Program-made: the position numbers and the translations under genes
Part shown: piece by piece, positions 8,297 through 17,400 of the stretch
Layout of the letters: every line of letters starts with the position of its first letter
How positions within the stretch are numbered: position 1 is the stretch's first letter
Source: Fodinibius roseus
Lineage (GTDB): Bacteria; Bacteroidota; Rhodothermia; Balneolales; Balneolaceae
Direction: 5' to 3'
Assembly: GCF_900129315.1 (NCBI RefSeq)
Contig: NZ_FQUS01000010.1
Span: 62,001-126,000 of the forward strand
DNA: 64,000 nt
Notes under the pieces: model-generated
What the model was told of the DNA's origin: nothing
What the model saw: the letters and a program-made list of their open reading frames with translations, nothing else
Database searches by the model: none

Positions 8297-8806
8297 ATGA
8301 TGATTATGAAAGATCCAAACCCGTGTTTCAAGCAATGTTTTACCAGTTTCGCCGCTGTTCTACTGGCAGCCACATGGTTGTTGATAGGATGCGACAGTAG
8401 TACGAGCGCAGAAGAACCAAAACCTCAGATTGTTGATGCACTCATCGAGCTGGATGGAGACAGTGGCGAGGCCACTGTTGAAGTGGGAGAAACAGTTACA
8501 TTTACCGGGTTGGCCCTGACCAAATCCGGAGACAGAGTTCCACTTGACGAGCTCGGGGAAAACTGGGGCTGGGAGTGGGAGTCGACCGATACTGCGGTGT
8601 TTACCGTAGATGATGAAGGCAATGCTGTTGGCCAGGAGGAGGGAGAGGCCTATTGCGTGATCACACTAAATGGGCCGGATAACGGCACCGAAAGCAATAG
8701 ACTTCAGCCGGGCATCTCATTTAAAACGGGCTCGAATCCCGGACTTCCTGAAATGGCTCGGATATTTGTAGGCCGCGACTCGCTATTTGTAACATTTCTA
8801 AACTAA
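8297..8806 (+). CDS. Lipoprotein with a BIG2-like Ig domain
   Basis: The 169-residue protein has a lipoprotein signal (hydrophobic FAAVLLAATWLLIGC, lipobox Cys at about residue 35 followed by DSSTS). The remaining part resembles a bacterial Ig-like (BIG2) domain: VEVGETVTFTGLALTKSGD, then WEWESTDTAVFTVDDEGNAV, a spacing typical of 'WxSSDxxVAxVDxxGxVxG' in that family. It therefore is probably an outer-membrane or periplasmic anchored adhesive or structural protein. Several ATGs lie in frame at the start (8297, 8300, 8306); the first is given, but the one at 8306 (MKDPNP) is just as likely. The end after a short tail is normal for such small lipoproteins. Confidence 0.6.
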   Translation: MMIMKDPNPCFKQCFTSFAAVLLAATWLLIGCDSSTSAEEPKPQIVDALIELDGDSGEATVEVGETVTFTGLALTKSGDRVPLDELGENWGWEWESTDTAVFTVDDEGNAVGQEEGEAYCVITLNGPDNGTESNRLQPGISFKTGSNPGLPEMARIFVGRDSLFVTFLN

Positions 8807-8837
8807 ATAAATTGCAATAGAAACCATAGATAAACAG

Positions 8838-10262
8838 ATGGAGACAATAAAAGCAGAGCAACTGAATGGGAAGATACATACGCTAAGTGGCGAAGAGATT
8901 GATACGTTTGCCGGTCAAATTCGCGGAAAGATCATAACCAGACAAGATGAAAACTACGACGAGGGGCGGTCGATCTATAACGCCATGATCGATAAAAAGC
9001 CGGCATTGATTGTCTACTGCAGCAATGTGGCGGATGTGATTACATGCGTGAATTTTGCTCGCGAGCATAATTTATTGACAGCCATTCGCGGCGGCGGACA
9101 TAACGGTCCCGGTCTGGCGTTGGCCGACGGCGGACTGGTGATTGATCTGTCCCGAATGAACGGCATTCGCGTGGACTCCGAAGAAAAAACTGTCCGCGCA
9201 GAAGCCGGTTGCACCTGGGGGGATGTGGATCATGCCACCCATGCATTCGGTCTCGCCACCGTCAGTGGAATTATATCAACTACAGGAATTGCGGGCTTGA
9301 CACTCGGGGGCGGTCACGGTTATCTCAGCCGAAAATATGGATTAACGGTCGATAATCTGGTTGAAGTAGATGTGGTGTTGGCCGACGGGAGTTTTGTGAC
9401 CGCCAGTGAAGATGAAAATGAAGATCTTTTTTGGGCCTTGCGGGGCGGGGGAGGAAACTTTGGGGTAGTAACCTCTTTTAAATACCAGCTCCATCCGGTG
9501 GATACGGTCGTAGCCGGGCCGATGTTCTGGCGGATCGACCAAACGGAAAAGATGATGCGTTGGTACCGCGATTGGCTGCCCAATGCACCGGAAGACGTGT
9601 ATGCTTTTTTCCTGACAGCTGAGGTGCCGGGTGATCCTTTTCCTCCGGAAATACACGGGGAGAAAGTTTGCGGTCTGATGTGGTGTTTTACTCTTTCACG
9701 CAGAGATCCGGAGTCGGTACTCCAAGAAGCCCGGGAGGTTGAGCAGCCGCTTTTCGAGCATGTGGGTCCCATGCCTTATCCGGCTCTACAGGCTATGTTT
9801 GATGATTTGTATCCCAAAGGTTTACAGTGGTACTGGAAGGGTGATTTTATCCGTGAACTTACTGATGAGGCTATTAATGAGCATCTCGAATTCGCCGAAG
9901 TGCCAACCACTCATTCCACGATGCACTTGTATCCGATTAACGGGGTTGTACATGAAAAAGATCCGGATGACATGGCCTGGAATTATCGCGATGTCAACTG
10001 GTCGATGGTTATTGCGGGCGTATCCCCGGATCCCGAGGAAAATGAAAAAATTACCAGCTGGGCCCGGGATTACTGGGAAGCAATTCATCCCTACAGCGCT
10101 GGTGCAGCCTATCTGAATTTTATGATGGAAGAAGGGGAGGAACGAATTCGGGCAACCTATGGCGACAATTATGAACGTCTTCAAGAAATAAAAGCCAGGT
10201 ATGATCCCGATAATTTTTTCCGGGTCAATCAGAATATTACGCCAGTGAACGGCCAATTGTAA
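8838..10262 (+). CDS. FAD-linked oxidoreductase, berberine-bridge-enzyme family
   Basis: The 474-residue protein shows the FAD_binding_4 domain (residues about 55-225) with RGGGHNGPGLALADGGLVID, where the His is the residue that carries 8-alpha-bound FAD in this family, and GLTLGGGHGYLSRKYGLTVD. The C-terminal part ends with the BBE motif (YDPDNFFRVNQNI). Members oxidise alcohols, sugars or amines using oxygen. In bicovalent members a Cys precedes the GGG motif; here the matching segment is SGIISTTGIAG, without Cys, so the flavin is probably attached by one bond only. It stands alone between an Ig-like lipoprotein and a degraded osmC-methyltransferase unit. No clear ribosome site precedes the ATG. 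Confidence 0.85.
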   Translation: METIKAEQLNGKIHTLSGEEIDTFAGQIRGKIITRQDENYDEGRSIYNAMIDKKPALIVYCSNVADVITCVNFAREHNLLTAIRGGGHNGPGLALADGGLVIDLSRMNGIRVDSEEKTVRAEAGCTWGDVDHATHAFGLATVSGIISTTGIAGLTLGGGHGYLSRKYGLTVDNLVEVDVVLADGSFVTASEDENEDLFWALRGGGGNFGVVTSFKYQLHPVDTVVAGPMFWRIDQTEKMMRWYRDWLPNAPEDVYAFFLTAEVPGDPFPPEIHGEKVCGLMWCFTLSRRDPESVLQEAREVEQPLFEHVGPMPYPALQAMFDDLYPKGLQWYWKGDFIRELTDEAINEHLEFAEVPTTHSTMHLYPINGVVHEKDPDDMAWNYRDVNWSMVIAGVSPDPEENEKITSWARDYWEAIHPYSAGAAYLNFMMEEGEERIRATYGDNYERLQEIKARYDPDNFFRVNQNITPVNGQL

Positions 10263-10267
10263 CCATA

Positions 10268-10301
10268 ATTAGCCACGGATTTCATTGGTGCTAATCTGTG
10301 G
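10268..10301. repeat. Overlapping hairpins after the FAD oxidase gene
   Basis: CCACGGATT (10273-10281) can pair with AATCTGTGG (10293-10301) with one G-T wobble, giving a nine-pair stem. Alternatively ATTAGC (10268-10273) can pair with GCTAAT (10290-10295). The stems use overlapping bases and exclude each other. There is no T-run after it on the plus strand, so it is not a standard intrinsic terminator; it may simply be a short dispersed repeat or transcript end structure. Confidence 0.35.
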
Positions 10302-10320
10302 TAAAAAATCATAAGTAATT

Positions 10321-10377
10321 GTGGATGATCCAATAACCATTAAAGAGGCTTTTGAGGGAATGGGAAAACACTGTTGA
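10321..10377 (+). pseudogene. N-terminal relic of an osmC-like gene
   Basis: From GTG at 10321 the frame reads M-DDPITIKEAFEGMGKHC and stops at TGA (10375-10377). The intact OsmC-family protein at 35339 begins MADPTTIKEAYERNRR: the first 12 positions match at M, D, P, T, I, K, E, A and E with conservative changes between them, and the DNA also aligns (GATCCAA-A-C and AAAGAGGC are shared). The rest of the gene (about 160 codons) is missing; 82 bp later the methyltransferase gene begins. In the intact copy the osmC-like gene also precedes a methyltransferase of the same family. So this is very likely what is left of the first gene of a duplicated osmC-methyltransferase unit after an internal deletion. 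Confidence 0.65.
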
Positions 10378-10459
10378 ACAACATGAGACATAGAAATGGA
10401 CAGCCATTTGATCTTGGTTAAATCAATCATTCCGTAAGTCGCCAAAGCAATTTTTTTCC

Positions 10460-11287
10460 ATGAAACCGAGTCTGCAACGACGCATACAGCGCTACGGGTG
10501 GGACAGAGCCGCTCCTCACTACGCGACGGGCTGGCAGGAACAGCTCTGGCCGGCCCAGGAAAGTTTGCTGGCGGAAGCCGACCCTCAGCCGGGGGAGCAA
10601 ATATTGGATATTTCCTGTGGCACGGGCCTGGTTACGATGCCGGTGGCTGAGATCGTCCACCCGGGCGGATCAGTTACGGGTGTCGATCTATCCGAAGGGA
10701 TGATTGAAAAGGCCAGAACGGAGAAAGAGCAGAAAGGCATGGATACCGTTTCCTTCCGTCGTATGGATGCCGAGGATCTGGATCTGCCACAAAATTCGTT
10801 TGATGTAGTGATTTGTTCGCTGGGATTGATGTATCTCCCGCATCCTGAAAAAGCCTTGAAGGAGATGTTCCGGGTGCTGAAACCCGGCGGTCGGGCGGCA
10901 GCACTCGTTTGGGGCGAGCGCAGACATTGCGGCTGGGCCGAAATCTTTGCCATTGTGGACCGGCGCGTACAGTCGGATGTGTGTCCGCTTTTTTTTCAGA
11001 TGGGCACAGGCAATGCACTCTCAAAAGCTTTTAAAGAGGCGGGGTTTGAGGAACCGAAATCAAAACGTTTTTCTTATGAACTGCACTTTCGGAATGACGA
11101 GCAGGCCTGCGTAGCCGCTTTTCTGGGAGGAGCTGTGGCCCTGGCCTACCAGAAGTTTGACAATCAAATCAGAGAAGAGGTTTGCCAGGAATATCTGGAT
11201 TCCATCAGGCAGTATCGCAATGAAAGGAGTTACAGGGTACCCGGCGAGTTTGTTATTACAAAAGGAGTAAAAACGGAGGCTGGTTAA
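10460..11287 (+). CDS. Class I SAM-dependent methyltransferase (paralogue of the gene at 35863)
   Basis: The 275-residue protein has motif I ILDISCGTGLVT (about residues 48-59), motif II VTGVDLSEGMIEKA, and the post-motif FRVLKPGGRAAALVWG, which are diagnostic of the UbiE-like methyltransferase fold. It closely matches the protein at 35863 along its full length (clearly more than half the residues by eye), including an unusual shared block CGWAEIFAIVDRRVQSDVCP and the FLGGAVALAYQKFD segment. The substrate is unknown. In the other copy the gene is coupled to an OsmC-family gene; here only an N-terminal osmC relic remains 82 bp upstream. This left copy is immediately before the Tc toxin genes, but no functional link is evident. 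Confidence 0.85.
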   Translation: MKPSLQRRIQRYGWDRAAPHYATGWQEQLWPAQESLLAEADPQPGEQILDISCGTGLVTMPVAEIVHPGGSVTGVDLSEGMIEKARTEKEQKGMDTVSFRRMDAEDLDLPQNSFDVVICSLGLMYLPHPEKALKEMFRVLKPGGRAAALVWGERRHCGWAEIFAIVDRRVQSDVCPLFFQMGTGNALSKAFKEAGFEEPKSKRFSYELHFRNDEQACVAAFLGGAVALAYQKFDNQIREEVCQEYLDSIRQYRNERSYRVPGEFVITKGVKTEAG

Positions 11288-11458
11288 TCAAAAACCTGTA
11301 AGTTTTTTTAAGTATGTAGGTAGCTGTTCGAGGTAAAGGTATAGGAACATTACCATGAATATCTGAGCGTTGCCGAATGCCGAAGATATGGTGACAAGCA
11401 TAAGTATGTGTCTTTCCGGGGAGAAGAAATCTAAAAGTAAAATAAGAAAGACTTAATA

Positions 11459-14400
11459 ATGGGTAATAACTCAAGCACGCCTGCAGATGTAATTACTACC
11501 CCCAGGGGTGGCGGTGCCTTAAGTGGTATCGGAGAGAAATTTTCACCAGACCTTTTCACCGGGACGGGTAATTTTACCATACCGATTGAGGTGCCACCGG
11601 GTCGAAATGAATTTCACCCCGAACTGAGCCTGGCATACAGCACCGGAAATGGCAACGGGCCGTTTGGTTTGGGCTGGAAGATGAGCGTTCCCGGTGTGAG
11701 CCGAAAGACATCAAGAGGTGTTCCTGTTTATGATGAAACAGAGGACACCTTTATCCTTTCGGGTGCTGAAGACCTGGTGGCGATAGAACAATTGGCGAGA
11801 CAGACGCGCTATCGCCCGCGAACAGAAGGACTGTTTGCCCGAATTATCCGCCATCACGATGCCGACAGTGACTACTGGGAGGTTCGAAGTAAAGACGGGC
11901 TGGCGAGTCGCTATGGAACGCCGGTCGCTGCGGGAGAAGATCCGGCTGTCGTAGCCGATCCCGTTGAACGATCCAACGTTTTTTCCTGGAAGCTTACCGA
12001 GACCATGGATCCTTTTGGCAACCGAATCGTTTACGAATATGAACGAGACGCCGGTAGGGAAGGTCCGCACCACTGGGATCAGCTCTACCTGAAGCGCATT
12101 CGCTATGCGGACTATTCCGAAGAGGAAACCACAAAGTTTCTTGCCGGAGTTACCTTTCATTATGAAGAACGTCGTGATCCCTTTTCACAATACCGGTCTG
12201 GGTTTGAGATTCGCACGCGCAAACGGTGCACTCATATTGAAACGCATACAGAAGCAGAGAAGAGACGCCTGGTCCGTACTTATCATCTTCGCTATCAGCA
12301 GGATTCTCTGAATGATGTTTCTTTACTCAACAGGATTGATGTCGTCGGCCACGACGGCGATAAAACCGAAAGGCTTCCGCCGCTGGAATTCAGCTACTCA
12401 CAATTCGAGCCGGAGAATCGGGATTTCTTCCCGGTTGATGGTGAGGAGCTTCCGGCAGAATCGCTTGGCAGCCCGGATCTGGAGTTAGCCGACCTCTCCG
12501 GCAACGGACTGCCGGACGTGCTGCAAATGAATGGAACGGTCCGCTACTGGCGCAACTTGGGCGGCGGTAGGTTCGATCGTCCCCGCCGGATGGACAAGGC
12601 CCCGGCCGGACTCACGCTCTCTGATCCCGGAGTCCAGCTTATCGATGCTGACGGCGACGGTCGCATCGATCTGATGGTCGATAAAGACCGGCAGTCCGGA
12701 TACTATCCACTTCAGCCCGACGGAAAATGGGACCGGGATTCTTTTCAGCGTTATAAGCAGGCACCCAGTGTGAACCTGCAAGGTCCGGACGTTAAGATGG
12801 TGGATCTGGACGGAGACGGGGTGACCGATGCTGTACGTGCAGGCAGCAGCTTTGATTATTTCTTTAACGATCCGGAAAAAGGCTGGCATGAACACCGCCG
12901 GGTGAAACGTCGACCGGTCAAAGACTTTCCGGATGTTACCTTTACCGATGCGCGGGTCCGCTGGGCTGATATGACGGGCGACGGACTCCAGGATATCGTG
13001 CTGATTCACGACGGCAATATCGAGTACTGGCCCAACCTCGGGCACGGAAGCTGGGGCAAAAGGAGTGTAATGCGAAACAGTCCTCGTTTTCCTTTCGGTT
13101 ATGATCCCGAACGCATTTTGATTGGTGATGTGGACGGCGACGGTACGGCCGATCTGATCTACGTAGATAATGGAAAGGTATCGCTTTGGATGAATAAGAG
13201 CGGAAACAGCTGGAGCGAAGAACCGATCGAGATCACAGGGACGCCGCCGATCTCGAATCAGGAGGATGTCCGACTCGCAGACCTGCTCGGCAACGGCATC
13301 AGCGGTCTGTTGTGGAGCGGAAACGCGCAGGGCACGGGACGCGATCACCTGTTTTTCCTGGATTTCACGGGCGGGACCAAACCGTATTTGCTTGACGAAA
13401 TGGACAACAACCTAGGTGCTATAACCCGCGTGCGGTACGCTTCTTCCACCCGATTTTATCGCGAAGACCAGCAGCAGCCCGAAACCCGGTGGAAAACAAC
13501 GCTGCCGTTTCCCGTGCAGGTAGTATCTCAGGTAGAAGTCATCGACGAGCTATCCGGCGGAAAGCTTACGTCCGAATACCGGTATCACCACGGTTACTGG
13601 GATGGAGAGGAGCGTGAATTCCGGGGTTTTGGTCTCGTAGAACAGATGGATACAGAGGTTTTTGATGATTACAATCGTTCCGGTATGCATGGCGAGCACG
13701 TCGATTTCAACCGGGTTGGAGCGGAGGAACCGCAGCAATTTTCACCTCCTACGCTGAAAAGAACCTGGTTCCATCAGGGACCGGTACGGGATGCATCGGG
13801 TGATTGGGAAGAGGTCGACTATCGTGAAGAATTCTGGCCGGAAGATTCCCCGATGTTTGACCGCCCCGCAGCTGTGACGAATTTTCTCAAGGAACTTCCG
13901 CGTCGGGACCGGCGGGACGCGCTGCGATCGCTCCGGGGGAATAAACTTCGTACTGAACTCTACGCCCTTGACGGCACGGAGCGTCAGCCCCGTCCTTATA
14001 CCGTTACCGAATCACTCTACGGCGTGCGTGAAGAAGAGCCGACGGACGGGGAGTCAACCGGCCGGCGGCGGATTTTCTTTCCTCATAAGCTGGCTGACCG
14101 GACCACCCGGTGGGAGCGCGGCGACGATCCCATGACCAAGGTTACCTTCACCGAAGATTATGACGAGTTCGGACAGTCCCGCCGGCAGACAAAGATCGCC
14201 TGTCCCCGCGGCTGGCGCAGTCCGGATGCTACGCCTGGTGAACCGTTCCTCGCTACCCGTACGACTACGGAGTATGCCCAGCGCATAGATGTAGATGCTA
14301 ATATTTATATTGCAGATCGGGTGTCGAAGACCACAACTTACGAAATTGAAAATGATGGGAGTCAGCCTCTTTTGGAGCTGAAGGCGCTACCGGTTAATGA

Positions 14401-17400
14401 TTCCGCGCTTAATGTAATTGGCCAGAAGATTCATTTCTACGACGGAGAGGCTTTTGAGGGACTTAAGCTTGGACAACTTGGAAACTTTGGCGCCCTCGTT
14501 CGTTCCAAATCGCTGGTCCTGACGGATGCCATCTTGGAAAGCGCTTATCGGGATGCTTCCGCTCTGCCAGATGATAATGGACGACCACCCTGTTTTACGC
14601 CCGGTCCACCAGAGTGGACATCGGAATATCCTCAAAAATATCAGGAGCAACTGCCCAAACGGGCCGGATATATTTACCGCGACGGATCTGACTCGGCCGA
14701 AGGATATTTTGCTGTTACCAAGCAGTGCAAATATGATGTTCAGGACGAGGCTAACAATCATCCCCGGGGACTTCGAAGAGCAGTGCGGGATCCTCTGGGT
14801 AATGAAACAACGATCGGCTACGACGCTTTTGACCTGCTGCCGGTAAAAGTCAAAGATCCGGCCGGACTCATTACCAAAGCCAACTACGACTATCGCACGA
14901 TGCAGCCCCGACTGGTTACCGGTCCCAACCAAAACCGAACCGCCTTTACCTTTACACCTCTCGGACAATTGGAAAGCAAAGCGGTGATGGGGAAGGAAGG
15001 CGAAGACACAGGTGACACCCCGGAAACCCCCGGCACGCGACTGAAATACGATTTCAGGGCTTTCATCGAGCGGGGAGAGCCGGTTTCCGTTCGTACCACT
15101 AAGCGGGTGCATCATGCCCGGGATACCGATACGGAGAATCCGGAAGAAACCATTGAGACTGTCGAGTACTCAGACGGTTTCGGCCGGCTGCTGCAAACTC
15201 GCTCCCGGGGAGAAGATGTACGCTTTGGCGATGAAGCGTTCGGCGGAGGAGTGCTGCCGCGTGACCAGGAAGATACTCAAAACATGCGAAAAGAGGTTAC
15301 GGGAACCCGAAATGACGGTCCTGAACATCCCAATGTTGTTGTAAGCGGCTGGAAGATCTACGACAACAAAGGCAGGGTCGTCGAGCAGTACGAGCCATTC
15401 TTTTCTACAGGATGGGCCTTTATACCGCCCGCGGAGACACAGTTCGGTCAAAAAGTAAGGAAATTTTACGATCCGAGGGGTGAAGTCATCCGTATCGTTC
15501 AACCCGACGGGTCCAAACAGCGCGTAATTCGAGGTATCCCGCACGATCTGACCGATCCGAAATCCTTTGAACCCTCCCCGTGGGAAACCTATACCTACGA
15601 CGCAAACGACAACGCGGGGCGAACGCATGGAGAAGAAAGCAATTCCTATCACCACCACTGGGATACCCCGGTGAGTGAAACGGTTGATGCTTTAGGCCGT
15701 ACTGTAGAAGTGATTGAACGCAACCGGACGCTGCCCGAAAATGAGGATGACCCGCTTCCGCCCATGAAAGAAGTCCGAACGCAATCGATCTATGACATCC
15801 GGGGCAATCTCCTTACGACGACGGATGCCCTGGCCCGCGAGGCCTTCCGGCACGTATACGATCTGGCAGATAATCCGCTCCGCACCGAAAGTATTGACGC
15901 CGGTATCCGGCGCATGGTGCTGGATGCGGCCGGTAATGAAATCGAGCGGCGCGACAGCAAGGGAGCTCTCATCCTGCAGAGTTATGACCACCTTCAGCGA
16001 CCGGTTCATGTCTGGGGACGGGATGGGGTTGATGAGCCCCTTACGATGCGGGAGCGTCTGATCTATGGAGACACCCCCGGGGCGGGATCGGACGAAGAAG
16101 CGCTTAGCGCAAACCTGTTGGGCAAGCTGGTTAAGCACTATGATGAGGCCGGACTAACCACATTCGAGCGTTATGATTTCAAAGGCAACCTCCTGGAGAA
16201 ATCACGGAAGGTCATAAGCGATGAAACGATACTGGAGGTCTTTACAGGCGACCCGGACACCGCCGGGCAGGTCGAAACGTTCCGGGTGGACTGGCAGCCG
16301 CCGGACGAGATGGGGCTGACAGAATATGCCGGCGATCTTCTTGACGTGACCCAGTACCGGACTTCCACGACCTACGATGCCCTGAACCGGGTCCAATCCA
16401 TGTACTATCCCGAAGATGCAGAGGGCAAACGCAAGAAAATGCAACCAAAGTACAACCGCGCCGGAGCATTGCAGCAAGTCACATTGGACAATGAACTTTT
16501 CGTCGAACACATTGCCTACGATGCGAAGGGACAGCGAACGCTGATGGCCCTGGGAAATGGCCTTATGACCCGCTATACCTACGATCCGAAGACCTTCCGC
16601 CTGGCCCGTCTGCGCACGGAACGGTATGAGAAACCGGACGCTCTTACCTATAAGCCGGATGGTGCTCCACTGCAGGATTATGCGTATGACTACGACCTGG
16701 CGGGCAATGTTACGGGGATTCAGAACCGGAGGCCCGATTCAGGCATTCCCGACACCCAAGATGGTGCCGACGCCCTCGATCGGATTTTTACCTACGATCC
16801 GCTCTACCGGCTGACCTCGGCAACAGGCCGCGAGTGCGACCGGCCTGGGAATAATCCGCTTTGGGACGCCGGACCGCTCTGCAGCGATCCGACCCAAGTA
16901 CGCGCCTATGAGCAGCAGTACGCCTATGACCCGGCCGGGAACATGAAAACCTTGAATCATATAGCGGAAGGCGGACGCTTTACCCGGCAGTTGGACCCGG
17001 AAGAGGAGAATAACCGCCTGAGTACCCTGAGAATTGGCAATAGCGACAGCGAGCGAAGATATGATTACAGCTATGACGCCTGCGGCAATCTCATCCGCGA
17101 AAACAGCGAGCGGCATTTTGAGTGGGATCACAGCAATCGAATGAAGGCATTCCGAACCCAGCCCGGTGATGCCGAGCCATCGGTTTATGTTCACTATTTA
17201 TATGATGCCGGCGGCCAGCGAGTGAAGAAGCTGGTCCGCAAGCAGGGCGGACAGGTAGAGTGTAGGGTCTATGTGGACCGTGCCTTTGAGCACCACCGCT
17301 GGCAGCAGAACGGCGCCGGCGGAGAGAATAGCCGGCTGCATATTATGGACGGCCAGAAGCGCATCGCCCTGCTGCGCGTGGGGGATCAGCACCCGGATGA

